This document shows positions 16,586 through 24,824 of a stretch of 64,000 nucleotides of DNA, in pieces. Numbering within the stretch: position 1 is the first letter of the stretch; every line of letters begins with the position of its first letter. Source of the DNA: Pullulanibacillus pueri. GTDB taxonomy: Bacteria > Bacillota > Bacilli > Bacillales > Sporolactobacillaceae. The notes under the pieces are model-generated. The model was not told the DNA's origin and ran no database searches. It saw nothing but the letters and a program-made list of their open reading frames with translations. The stretch is from assembly GCF_014639255.1 (NCBI RefSeq), contig NZ_BMFV01000003.1, forward strand, positions 62,001 to 126,000, given 5' to 3'. The position numbers and the translations under genes were made by a program.

Positions 16586-16700
16586 GAAAGCCTTATAAGA
16601 GCAACTTTAGCCTTCGTCATTAAGGCTTGGCGATAGTGTGTGAGTGTGAAGGCACGAACATCAGGCTGTGCTTAGTGAAGTGTAAGCCAAGTTTTCTAAA
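16586..16700. repeat. Dispersed repeat family D, long copy (D1)
   Basis: From AAAGCCTTATAAGAGCAACT to GTAAGCCAAGTTTTCTAA this matches the copy at 42806. Outer arms GGCTTGGC and GCCAAG are inverted relative to each other, with CAGGCTGTGCTTAGTGAAG in between. Confidence 0.65.
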
Positions 16701-16741
16701 CAGAGTCCTTCTTCACCTAAAGCCCAGTTACCACAATGAGT

Positions 16742-17257
16742 TTATACATCGTGACTGCTCGTGCTACCTGAAATAAAATACTTCTTTTCAATTTTTTCGA
16801 GAGGATATATTAGAGATAAAATCAACCAGGCAACGATTTTACTCATAACACTAGCGGTTGAGAGTGCTGTTAAAAATACAAATAAAAGGAATGCAACCAA
16901 ATAAACAATATAACGAAAACTTTTAACGGTCTTTGCTTTGCTGACCTTTGATTTCTGTGGTCTTTTCGGTTGTATGAGTTCAAGGATGAAGAGGACACCG
17001 AAAAGAAATATAATGTTTCCTCTATCGCCGATAGCCATTAAATAAACAAAACAAAAAGGGATGACTAAATTTAAAAAGGCAAAGATAAATTCCCTCCAGA
17101 AAGTCTCTTTGTTCCATGCCTTTGCCTCTAAAATAAAATCGCCATCGTTTTTTTCAACGGCTCTTTTTATGAACAAGTATATGATGTATATGATTAAAAT
17201 AGCCATCAAAGCAAATATTAAAAAATTACTGAAGGCGAGCTGCGCTAGGCCTCCCAT
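16742..17257 (-). CDS. Hypothetical membrane protein
   Basis: I do not recognise this 171-residue protein. It has about five hydrophobic segments (for example FLIFALMAILIIYIIYLFI near the N-terminus and YIVYLVAFLLFVFLTAL in the C-terminal half) separated by short basic loops, so it is an inner-membrane protein. A longer frame opens at 17323, but only the ATG at 17257 has a GAAAGGGG ribosome site nearby. It stands alone between repeat cluster A1/D1 and the MFS gene. Nothing indicates its function. Confidence 0.6.
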   Translation of the reverse strand: MGGLAQLAFSNFLIFALMAILIIYIIYLFIKRAVEKNDGDFILEAKAWNKETFWREFIFAFLNLVIPFCFVYLMAIGDRGNIIFLFGVLFILELIQPKRPQKSKVSKAKTVKSFRYIVYLVAFLLFVFLTALSTASVMSKIVAWLILSLIYPLEKIEKKYFISGSTSSHDV

Positions 17258-17520
17258 AGCGATAACAACCCCTTTCTTATGAATACTTTTTCTTATGAAT
17301 ATCCCGTCAAATAATGAGGACATAATTTTTAAAATATTATATTATTAGGTTAACATAAATTTTCCATTTATAAAAATCGTCCGCCAAAATTAGCGAACGA
17401 TTTCAAGTGTTAAATGACAATAAAAGTAATAACGATTTAGCCATAATGTTAGCTCACAAACTAACGGAAGCACGATCATCTACCGAAAGAGGATCATATA
17501 AGTAGGTATTTGCGAGCGGC

Positions 17521-18945
17521 TTAAGTTCTATTGGCTTTTTTATGAGGTAAGAACACGATAAAAATGAGTGACATTAAGGTGAAGCCGACGGTCCACATAA
17601 AGGTATGATTAAAAGCAGTGTTCCGGGCGGCAATAGTGAGAGCTGATTGAGAAGTCATTTGATTTTGTAAGATAACAGCAAGCACTGAAGCACCAAAAGC
17701 GCCACCAATTTGCTGTAAAATTCGAGTGGCGCTACTGGCATGTGGGATCTGTTCCTTGCTTAATCCGTCATAAGCGGTTGCCATAATGGGAAGCATAACG
17801 CCTCCAAGTCCTCCACCACGGACAACGAGAGCGATGGCCAGCAAAAATTCACTCGTATGGGCACCGCAAAAGGCAAAGGGAATAGTACCAATGAGTGTTA
17901 AAAGGGTACCACAGAGTACGACCCATCGAGAGCCGATGGCATCTGTCAGTTTTCCCGCTAATGATCGCGTCAATAACATCCCGACACCTTGAGGAATCAA
18001 TAGTATTCCTGAAACGAGCACGCTCTCTCCACGGACTTGTTGATAATAGAGTGGGAGTAATAACATCCCGCCATAAGAGGATAGACCTGATAAAAACAAA
18101 AGACAAGAAGAGGCGGTAAATGGCATGCTTTTAAATATACGGATATCAATGACTGGGTTGTGAGATTTTCTTAAGACATAAAGGCAGAAGACCATCATAA
18201 ATATAAGGCCAATGACAATGGGGATGATGACTGAACTATGAAAAAAGCCAAGACGCGCGCTGACCTTGGTGAGCCCATAAATCATTAACACAATACTAGG
18301 AGATAACAAGGATAATCCAATGAAATCGAGTTTTTGAGATTGATTTGTGGCTTCATCCTTTGGTAGTCCCCATACGGCAAGGATTAAGGCGATCAAACAA
18401 ATAGGAATATTAACATAAAAGATCCAATGCCAGTTAAGATAATGAATAATAACTCCACCTAATACGGGGCCGAGAATAGGACCGATGAGTACCGGTAAAC
18501 CAACAATGGCCATTAGTTTACCTAATTTCTCTCCGCCAGTTGCCCGCACAACCATGGTTTGCATGATGGGCATCATCAAACCACCACCCATGCCTTGAAT
18601 CACTCTAAAGGCAATGAGACTTCCTACATTCCATGATAAACTTGATAAAACAGAACCTATTAAAAATAAACTTAAAGCGAATATCCATATATTTTTACCC
18701 CCAAAACGATTAAGTGCCCATCCTGAAATAGGAATAACAATACCAAGGGCGATTAAATAACTTGTCATCACCCATTGAATCGTGGAAACCGATGTGTGTA
18801 AAGCATTTCCAAGGGTATCGATGGCGACATTCATGATCGTGGTATCGAATAATGGGGCAAGAAGTCCAATTAACAAAATCCATGCCATTTTCATAACGGC
18901 TGGATCTATTTTTTTATTGGCTGTTTGTTCAATAGGTTTATCCAT
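17521..18945 (-). CDS. MFS multidrug efflux transporter, DHA2 (EmrB/QacA) family
   Basis: This 474-residue protein has about 14 membrane segments. The DHA2 pattern is clear: LDTTIMNVA-like motif (PLFDTTIMNVAIDTLG near residue 35), the ALGIVIPISGWALNRFG segment, and motif C-like PVLIGPILGPVLGG near residue 150. It would export drugs or other toxic compounds using the proton gradient. An AAGGAG ribosome site lies 10 bases before ATG. It is transcribed away from a TetR gene, and a 10-bp inverted repeat overlaps its predicted promoter, so local repression by that TetR protein is likely. Confidence 0.88.
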   Translation of the reverse strand: MDKPIEQTANKKIDPAVMKMAWILLIGLLAPLFDTTIMNVAIDTLGNALHTSVSTIQWVMTSYLIALGIVIPISGWALNRFGGKNIWIFALSLFLIGSVLSSLSWNVGSLIAFRVIQGMGGGLMMPIMQTMVVRATGGEKLGKLMAIVGLPVLIGPILGPVLGGVIIHYLNWHWIFYVNIPICLIALILAVWGLPKDEATNQSQKLDFIGLSLLSPSIVLMIYGLTKVSARLGFFHSSVIIPIVIGLIFMMVFCLYVLRKSHNPVIDIRIFKSMPFTASSCLLFLSGLSSYGGMLLLPLYYQQVRGESVLVSGILLIPQGVGMLLTRSLAGKLTDAIGSRWVVLCGTLLTLIGTIPFAFCGAHTSEFLLAIALVVRGGGLGGVMLPIMATAYDGLSKEQIPHASSATRILQQIGGAFGASVLAVILQNQMTSQSALTIAARNTAFNHTFMWTVGFTLMSLIFIVFLPHKKANRT

Positions 18946-18983
18946 GTATGTTACACTCCTTTTTTTGCTATAAGATACTCAAA

Positions 18984-19029
18984 GTTTCTTATTTAAACTT
19001 ATGATATAATAAAACAATAAGAAACGCAA
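18984..19029 (-). promoter_or_regulatory. MFS promoter overlapped by a TetR-operator-like inverted repeat
   Basis: GTTTCTTATT (18984-18993) and AATAAGAAAC (19016-19025) are perfect 10-bp inverted arms. On the minus strand TTGCGT (19024-19029), a 17-base spacer and TATCAT (19001-19006) form a sigma-A-like promoter between and over the arms. Confidence 0.6.
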
Positions 19030-19188
19030 CGTATTTTATTTCAGTCTCGACCGTCTGTAAGACTCCCACTTCAAAAATGGGGATGCAAAGCTGTTTAAGT
19101 GGGGGTAAGGGACGCTAACACCACGACGAGTTCAACTAACATCAGTAGGGGAAAATCAAAAACCCCCACCGATTGGAGTTTCACTTTA
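19022..19188 (+). repeat. Structured element X1 upstream of tetR
   Basis: The element runs from an AACGCAACG start, through CCGTCTGTAAGACTCCCACTT and AAGTGGGGGTAAGGGACGCT, to GAGTTTCACTTTAT just before the tetR ribosome site. CCCACTT (19065-19071) pairs with AAGTGGG (19097-19103). A diverged copy, X2, follows tetR. The layout resembles the 3' end/guide-RNA region of IS605-type TnpB elements, but no transposase is present; this identity is inference. Confidence 0.55.
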
Positions 19189-19202
19189 TGGGAGGTTTTC
19201 AT

Positions 19203-19781
19203 GTGAATAAGAAAAATGAAGGAGAATTTCCGACAAGACGAAGAGGTGCAGAATTAGAAGCTGCCATTATGCAAGCAGCCTGGGATGAATTGATGGAGGT
19301 AGGGTTTCCAAACTTTACAATAGAAGGGGTTGCTGCTCGAGCTCAAACAAGTAAGCCCGTCATTTATCGCCGTTGGCCGAATCGCGAGGAGCTTGTCTTG
19401 GCAGCTATTCATAAAATTTTACCGGCACCACCGGATGAAGTTCCTAATACTGGGGAGCTTCGGAGCGATGTCATTATCATATTGAATCAATTGAATGACA
19501 TACTCCGTAAGATTGGGCCAGAAACGATTCATGGATTAATGTCTGTTCTAACAGGTATACCCTTATCTGAATTGATCAATTTTCGAAGAACCAATGCGAT
19601 GTCAACCATTTTAAATCGTGCAGTGGAGCGGGGAGAAATTCGTCATGAAAAAGTGACGGCACGCATTACAAGGCTGCCTGTTGATTTGGTCAGACATGAG
19701 GTGTTAATTACCTATGAACCGGTGTCACAGGATACCATTGCAGAAATTGTGGATGAGATATTTTTACCATTAATTAAATAA
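19203..19781 (+). CDS. TetR/AcrR-family transcriptional regulator
   Basis: This 192-residue protein has an N-terminal TetR helix-turn-helix, seen as FTIEGVAARAQTSKPVIYRR followed by WPNREELVLAAI. The C-terminal ligand domain is of the TetR_C_11-like type with VERGEIRHEKVTARI near residue 140. GTG 19203 has a GGGAGG site seven bases upstream; in-frame ATG codons at 19173 and 19188 lie before or inside that site and are unlikely. It is divergent from the MFS efflux gene and probably represses it. The gene is flanked on both sides by related structured elements (X1, X2), suggesting that it moved as a unit. Confidence 0.85.
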   Translation: MNKKNEGEFPTRRRGAELEAAIMQAAWDELMEVGFPNFTIEGVAARAQTSKPVIYRRWPNREELVLAAIHKILPAPPDEVPNTGELRSDVIIILNQLNDILRKIGPETIHGLMSVLTGIPLSELINFRRTNAMSTILNRAVERGEIRHEKVTARITRLPVDLVRHEVLITYEPVSQDTIAEIVDEIFLPLIK

Positions 19782-19807
19782 AGCTACTGTATCAAGCGCT
19801 GAAAAAA

Positions 19808-19934
19808 ATAACGCATTTTATCTCGGTGTAGCCGTCCGTAAGATTCGTACTTTAAAACATGAATAGTACAAAGACGTTTAAGTGCGAGATAACGGACGCT
19901 GACACCCTAATTGAAGTTTCACTTTATATAGAAG
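19808..19934 (+). repeat. Structured element X2 downstream of tetR
   Basis: X2 is a diverged direct copy of X1. CGTCCGT (19833-19839) pairs perfectly with ACGGACG (19892-19898), and the inner CGTACTT pairs with AAGTGCG (19880-19886). Compared with X1 (CCCACTT/AAGTGGG) the arm changes are compensated, which supports a conserved folded RNA or DNA. It ends in GAAGTTTCACTTTAT like X1. Confidence 0.55.
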
Positions 19935-20016
19935 ATGGGACTTCCATCAATGTGAATGTTGAGCAGGATTTATGCATAAAGAGCTTGAATTCTTACTAGA
20001 ATGAGATATATTTCAT

Positions 20017-20030
20017 ATAAACGTTTTCGA
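20017..20030. promoter_or_regulatory. Weak cre-like operator before the GH172 gene
   Basis: ATAAACGTTTTCGA about 50 bases upstream of the start resembles LacI/CcpA operators (central AACGTTTTC), with mismatches to the cre consensus at the edges. Catabolite or LacI-type control of the glycosidase is possible. Confidence 0.3.
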
Positions 20031-20078
20031 AATTTTGTAATCGGTTGCATTTAAAAATTGAGGAGAGGATGGCAAAGG

Positions 20079-21155
20079 ATGTTTAATGGATTAGGCATGG
20101 GGCTAGGCAATCTCTCTAGACTTTCGCATGCAAAAACGCGTTCCATTAGCCCGGAAAATTTCACGGGGGAAAAAGGGAAAGGTGCAATGGCAGTTGAGGG
20201 GACAGGAGCCCAACCAGCTAGGGAGCTCGGAAAGGGCTGGAAGATCTCTCCTTCCGTCGATATTAAAGGAGAGACCACATTCACAGTAGCAGACATTTCT
20301 GGGCCAGGGGCGATTCAACACATTTGGTTGACGTGTCATCCCAATCATTGGCGAACGTCAGTAATTCGCATGTATTGGGACAACGAAGAGGCGCCCTCTG
20401 TAGAAGTGCCTTTAGGTGATTTTTTCTGCAATGGTTGGTGTGAGCGAAGTAACGTAAACTCCTTTCCCGTTGTGGTTAATCCAGCCGGTGGGATGAATTG
20501 TTATTGGGAATTGCCGTTTAGGAAACAGGCCAGAATTACAGTAGAAAATTTAGCTGAGGAAAAAATGACGCTGTATTATTCAGTGAATTACACGTTAACA
20601 GAAGTCCCAGAGGATGTTGCTTATTTCCATGCGCAATGGCAACGCAGCAATCCGGTTCAGTATAAGGATGTTCATACGATTGTTGAAGGGATTAAGGGTC
20701 AAGGTCATTACGTAGGGACTTATATTGCTTGGCAAGTCAATAGCAATAATTGGTGGGGAGAAGGCGAGTTAAAGTTCTACCTCGATGGGGACCAGGACTA
20801 TCCGACGATTTGTGGGACCGGAACAGAAGATTATTTTGGTGGGGCATGGAATTGGGAGCAGCCAGCAGGACAGTATAGTACATATTCCACACCGTTCCTT
20901 GGCATGCATCAATTGATTAAACCCGATGGTCTTTACCGAGCGCAGCAACGGTTTGGGATGTATCGCTGGCATGTCATGGATCCGATTCGTTTTGAAGAGG
21001 ATTTAAAAGTCACCATTCAGGCGCTGGGCTGGAGATCGGGAGGACGCTATTTACCCTTACAAGATGACATTGCTTCTGTCGCTTTCTGGTATCAGGCCGA
21101 GCCTCATACAAGCTTCAAAGCACTTCCAGGTAAAAATGACTTAGAAGTGATCTAA
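20079..21155 (+). CDS. DUF2961 glycoside hydrolase (GH172 family)
   Basis: This 358-residue protein belongs to DUF2961. Characterised members, now GH172, act on fructofuranose or arabinofuranose linkages (difructose dianhydride I enzymes, D-arabinofuranosidases). Family blocks are SISPENFTGEKGKGAM near residue 22, GAIQHIWLTC, FYLDGDQDYPTICGTGTEDY and FGGAWNW near residue 245. It has no signal peptide, so it is likely cytosolic. ATG 20079 follows an AGGAGAGG site; a TTG at 20058 is less likely. It stands alone, so its substrate is not indicated by neighbours. Confidence 0.8.
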   Translation: MFNGLGMGLGNLSRLSHAKTRSISPENFTGEKGKGAMAVEGTGAQPARELGKGWKISPSVDIKGETTFTVADISGPGAIQHIWLTCHPNHWRTSVIRMYWDNEEAPSVEVPLGDFFCNGWCERSNVNSFPVVVNPAGGMNCYWELPFRKQARITVENLAEEKMTLYYSVNYTLTEVPEDVAYFHAQWQRSNPVQYKDVHTIVEGIKGQGHYVGTYIAWQVNSNNWWGEGELKFYLDGDQDYPTICGTGTEDYFGGAWNWEQPAGQYSTYSTPFLGMHQLIKPDGLYRAQQRFGMYRWHVMDPIRFEEDLKVTIQALGWRSGGRYLPLQDDIASVAFWYQAEPHTSFKALPGKNDLEVI

Positions 21156-21212
21156 CGCGCCGGTTGAGTAGTAAGCCATTATTTAAAATAGAAAAGCATA
21201 GAAGGAAGCCTA

Positions 21213-21636
21213 TTGAAAAAATGGTCGGGAGCGGCTGGCGTGTGTGTTAATGATAAAAGCTAATTCCTGATGGTCAAGCAAGGTCAACCAGAAGAAAACA
21301 AGACATGGACAGTGCCTTCGGGTGGAAGCGAAGAAAATGAATCGCTTGTAGCTTGCTGTATTCGTGAATGTTATGAAGAGACAGGTTATCACGTTGAGAT
21401 TGTTCGCTCGCTTCATCTTAAAGAAAGAGTGACTTTTGGTCATGATGTCACCGTTCAATATTTTGAGGTGCACATCGTCGGAGGGACGAGGTGTATTCAC
21501 GATCCTGATGAACTAATTTATGATATCGCTTGGAAATCGGCAGATGAAATCAAGAAGCTCTGAGCTTTCTTTTCCTGAGGATTTAGAGTTTCTGTTGAAT
21601 TTTATCTATCAAAAGGAATTGACCCAAAAAAAATGA
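21213..21636 (+). pseudogene. NUDIX hydrolase, disrupted by an in-frame stop and a frameshift
   Basis: A TTG start at 21213 with an AAGGAAG site begins KKWSGAAGVCVNDKS, then hits TAA at 21261-21263 in the same frame. The frame resumes with LMVKQGQPEENKTWTVPSGG and an intact Nudix box (GGSEENE through RECYEETGY). It stops again at 21561, but the normal C-terminal end (ELSFPEDLEFLLNFIYQKEL) continues in the +1 frame from 21562 to TGA 21634-21636. With both lesions removed the protein would be about 140 residues, the normal size of a small Nudix hydrolase. A sequencing error at both sites is less likely but possible. Confidence 0.8.
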
Positions 21637-21674
21637 GATGCAATATAAGAGGGTGAGACAGAGGTATTTCACTC

Positions 21675-21720
21675 AAAGAAAAATCCGAACATTCTTTTTT
21701 GAATGAACGGATTTTTCTTT
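21675..21720 (+). terminator. Perfect long hairpin downstream of the Nudix pseudogene
   Basis: AAAGAAAAATCCG and CGGATTTTTCTTT are perfect 13-bp arms, with an inner ATTC/GAAT pair around six T. It works as a terminator-like structure in either direction. Confidence 0.7.
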
Positions 21721-21734
21721 ATTCTTAGCATGAG

Positions 21735-22100
21735 GCGAAGCGCTCTGTCAAAATACTTCGCTTTCCTCATGCCCACACGACTAAGGAAAGCTACTTAGAG
21801 AATAATCCTCGCAGAAAAATCGTGTTTTTACGATTTTTTGATGTGGGTAGGGTCGACGTTCGACGCACCATCGGGGTCCCCGAAAAGTGCTCTTTACTTT
21901 TTGGGGTGGTCATCGGGGTCCTCGAAAAGTGCTCTTTACTTTTTGGGGTGGTCATCGGGGTCCCCGAAAAGTGTTCTTTACTTTTTGGGGTGGTTGAGGT
22001 GCTAGCTTCGACGTTGTCACACGGATGTGACGGTTTTAGTCGATCGTCCTTAGTTGGCCTCAGCTCACTTGGGAATGGATCATTTGGTTTCCCAAGTATT
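21735..22100 (+). repeat. Dispersed element family C, expanded copy (C2)
   Basis: The copy contains CTTTCCTCATGCCCACACGA, GATGTGGGTAGGGTCG, GTCGATCGTCCTTAGTTGGCC and a CTTGGGAA/TTCCCAAG hairpin. These blocks are contiguous in the copy at 27.0-27.3 kb (minus strand) but here are split by an extra 60-base segment and by the 42-bp array E. Confidence 0.65.
21869..21994. repeat. Tandem array E, three 42-bp hairpin units inside element C2
   Basis: Units begin with CATCGGGGTC at 21869, 21911 and 21953. In each, CCCCGAAAAGT (or CCTCGAAAAGT) pairs with ACTTTTTGGGG. A plus-strand open frame across it exists only because the period is 3n. Confidence 0.85.
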
Positions 22101-22109
22101 TATGAATAA

Positions 22110-22260
22110 AAATCCCCTGTTCCTGCGTCTACTCGTACCGCTTCGTCGCCAGCTTTCTCGGAACAACTCGACGTTTATTCGAGAAGTACCGCTGGTTGCT
22201 ATTCCCGCCTGCGTCTTCGTATTTTGACTACGCTCTCCATTTCCTGCTATGCCTCTGAAA
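22110..22260 (+). repeat. Dispersed element family C, further partial copy
   Basis: GCTTTCTCGGAACAACTCG, followed by GAAGTACCGCTGGTTGCTAT and CCTGCGTCTTCG, aligns with the 56.3-kb copy (GCTTTCCTCGGAACAACTCG). It lies against the 3' end of the aminopeptidase gene. Confidence 0.5.
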
Positions 22261-22336
22261 GTATATTGTTCGGTATGTGTATTCATTATTTTGTATTGTC
22301 ATAGCTTCTGATCTCTTTTTTTATTTAAGCTGGTCT

Positions 22337-23569
22337 TTATACAGCCCAATTCCCGTTACGGAAGAGCGGAATGACTTCTCCTGATGCAGTGGTCGCATCG
22401 ATCGACATTTCTGCTGATCCCATCATAAAATCGACGTGGGTTAAGCTGTCATTGGCACCCAGTTTCGCAAGCTCTTCTTGAGTCATATCTGATCCGCCCT
22501 TAATATTGAAAGGATAAGCTTTACCAATGGCTAAATGACAGGAGGCATTTTCGTCGAATAAGGTGTTAAAGAAAATAATACCGGTATCCGAAATAGGAGA
22601 ATGATGAGGAACAAGGGCGACTTCGCCTAAATAATGAGATCCCTCATCGGTTTCAATAAGATGCTTAAGCGTATCTTCACCGTTCTCTGCTTTATAATCG
22701 ACAATGCGACCCTTTTCAAAGGTTAAAGTAAATTGGTCGATAAGCGTTCCCCCGTAATTCAACGGCTTAGTGCTGGTTACATAACCATTCACACCGGTTT
22801 TTTTAGGCATACCGAAAACTTCCTCAGTAGGCATGTTAGGAACAAAATATGTACCTTTACTATTTGGGCTTCCTCCGCCCATCCACTTATGTTGGTCGGC
22901 AAGCTCAATGGTGAGATCAGTACCAGGCGCTTGATAATGAAGACTTTTAATCTCTTTTTCATTTAAATAATTGATTTTTTCAGTCAGTGTTGCTAAGTGT
23001 TGTTTCCAGTTCTCAACTGGATTCCCATGGGACACGCGTGTTGCTTGAAAAATCTTTTCCCAAAGCGCTTCAACAGCTTCTTCTTTGCCTAAGTCTGGGA
23101 ACACTTTTGTTGCCCATTCTGGTGTTGGCACAGAGACAATCGTCCAGCTTACCTTGGATGACATTTGATACTGCATAAAGGTTTTCATTGCTGCACTGGC
23201 TGCTTTATTCGCAGTTGAGATTTTCTTAGGGTCAACCCCTTTTAAGAGATCTGGATTACTCGCAGAAACACTCATGAAAGCGGCGCCCTCTTCAGCAAGC
23301 TGTTCGAATCCTTTGGCTTTCCAAACTGGGAATTCTTCAAAAGCTTCATCAGGTGCCATATCAAACTTGAGGCGTCCAATGACTTCATCAGACCAATCGA
23401 CAATGACGTTTTTAGCCCCAGCTTCATACGCCTTTTTAGCGGCGAGTCGAACAAAGTCTTGAGCAATAATCGGAGTACGGATCACAAGGGTTTGTCCCTT
23501 TTGTAAATTAACGCCAATTTTAACCGCAAGCTCCGCATAATTTTTTAATAATGTGTTGAAATTCTCCAT
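22337..23569 (-). CDS. Aminopeptidase, M29 family (AmpS/AmpT type)
   Basis: This 410-residue cytoplasmic metallo-aminopeptidase matches the thermophilic aminopeptidase family and removes N-terminal residues from peptides. Expected metal-ligand regions are visible: Glu in PTEEVFGMPKK (near residue 250), Glu in YLGEVALVPHHSPI (near residue 315), His in SCHLAIGKAY (near residue 343), and His/Asp in THVDFMMGS (near residue 378). A GAGGAGGAG-type ribosome site lies before the ATG. It is a single-gene unit facing manA across a 190-base divergent intergenic region. Confidence 0.92.
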   Translation of the reverse strand: MENFNTLLKNYAELAVKIGVNLQKGQTLVIRTPIIAQDFVRLAAKKAYEAGAKNVIVDWSDEVIGRLKFDMAPDEAFEEFPVWKAKGFEQLAEEGAAFMSVSASNPDLLKGVDPKKISTANKAASAAMKTFMQYQMSSKVSWTIVSVPTPEWATKVFPDLGKEEAVEALWEKIFQATRVSHGNPVENWKQHLATLTEKINYLNEKEIKSLHYQAPGTDLTIELADQHKWMGGGSPNSKGTYFVPNMPTEEVFGMPKKTGVNGYVTSTKPLNYGGTLIDQFTLTFEKGRIVDYKAENGEDTLKHLIETDEGSHYLGEVALVPHHSPISDTGIIFFNTLFDENASCHLAIGKAYPFNIKGGSDMTQEELAKLGANDSLTHVDFMMGSAEMSIDATTASGEVIPLFRNGNWAV

Positions 23570-23759
23570 AGAATTCTCCTCCTCTTCACGTATCCTTATT
23601 CTATCACATTACGTGAAACACTATATCATGTGAATTCCTTATAATAAGAAGATTTACACGATAATATGTGTTAAAATTCAAGCGACGGGTAAATGAAATC
23701 ATGCAAACTATGAAACCGTTCTACTATGAAAACAAAGAACATAATAAAGGAGTCTCGTC

Positions 23760-24710
23760 ATGTATAAGGAACCATTATTTTTAGAACCAGAATTGAAGGA
23801 AAGAATTTGGGGTGGAGAGCGATTACGGACTGAATTTGGCTACCAGATTCCTTCGGAGACAACTGGAGAATGCTGGGGGATTTCAGCACACCCACATGGC
23901 CCATCGACGATTAAGAATGGGGAGCTTAAAGGAAAAACGCTTATAGAGGCTTGGGACGAGCATCGAGAGCTCTTTGGCCACTTCTCTTCAGAGCAATTCC
24001 CGTTACTTACAAAAATATTAGATGCTAAAACTGACCTTTCTGTGCAAGTTCATCCTAATGATACCTATGCCAGAGAAGTTGAAAATGAGCCCTATGGAAA
24101 AACGGAATGTTGGTATATTATCGATTGTGAAGAAGGATCAGAAATTGTCTACGGTCATCATGCCAAGTCTCCTGAGGAATTTCGATCATTAGTTGAAGAA
24201 GGACAATGGGATCAACTTCTCCGTCGAGTTAAAGTGAAGCCAGGCGACTTCTTTTATGTTCCCAGTGGAACGATTCACGCGATTGGTGGAGGCATTATGA
24301 TACTCGAAAGCCAGCAAAGCTCTGATATCACCTATCGTGTCTATGATTATGACCGAACAGATGCAGAGGGGAATAAGAGAGAACTTCATATTGAACCGTC
24401 CATAGAGGTTTCTCAGTACCCTCATCAATCCCCTGAATTAACCTATAAAGTGGAGCAATATCGTGAGGCAAAAGTCACGGAGCTCGTCAAAGCTGAATAT
24501 TTCACAGTGCATCATTGGGATGTCCGTGGCCAGTACACATTGAAAATGGACCAACCTTTTCTCCTTGTTAGCGTTATCAAGGGTGAAGGGACTATCCAAA
24601 CAGAGGGGCAACAAAACCCTATCAAAAAAGGAGACCATTTCATCATTCCGGCAACAGTAAAGGAAATCGAACTTCTCGGTCACATAGAGTGCGTCGTCTC
24701 ACATCCCTGA
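23760..24710 (+). CDS. manA: Mannose-6-phosphate isomerase, class I
   Basis: ManA interconverts mannose 6-phosphate and fructose 6-phosphate. This 316-residue protein is the short Bacillus-type form. Zinc-ligand blocks are VQVHPND near residue 97, YGKTECWYI near residue 115 and the PSGTIHAIGGG segment near residue 172; an ESQQSSDITYRVYDYDR block follows. AAAGGAG precedes the ATG. It is monocistronic with its own terminator. It may feed GDP-mannose or mannose catabolism; no direct link to the polysaccharide cluster at 43 kb is visible. Confidence 0.93.
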   Translation: MYKEPLFLEPELKERIWGGERLRTEFGYQIPSETTGECWGISAHPHGPSTIKNGELKGKTLIEAWDEHRELFGHFSSEQFPLLTKILDAKTDLSVQVHPNDTYAREVENEPYGKTECWYIIDCEEGSEIVYGHHAKSPEEFRSLVEEGQWDQLLRRVKVKPGDFFYVPSGTIHAIGGGIMILESQQSSDITYRVYDYDRTDAEGNKRELHIEPSIEVSQYPHQSPELTYKVEQYREAKVTELVKAEYFTVHHWDVRGQYTLKMDQPFLLVSVIKGEGTIQTEGQQNPIKKGDHFIIPATVKEIELLGHIECVVSHP

Positions 24711-24734
24711 TCGTGGTCTAGAATGACATAAGAC

Positions 24735-24771
24735 AAAAAAGCGGCTTAGCCTATGCGTTGAGCCGCTTTTT
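24735..24771 (+). terminator. Intrinsic terminator after manA
   Basis: AAAAAGCGGCT pairs with AGCCGCTTTTT around a 14-base loop, with a T-tract. The A-run on the other side could make it bidirectional. Confidence 0.85.
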
Positions 24772-24824
24772 AAACACTTTGGAAGGTAAACCAATATTTA
24801 TTTTAGAGTTTGCACTAGATTCTG

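Noticed and set aside
21822..22109. Plus-strand frame of 95 codons
   Set aside because: It covers array E and element C2, and repeats the same 14 residues because 42 is a multiple of three.
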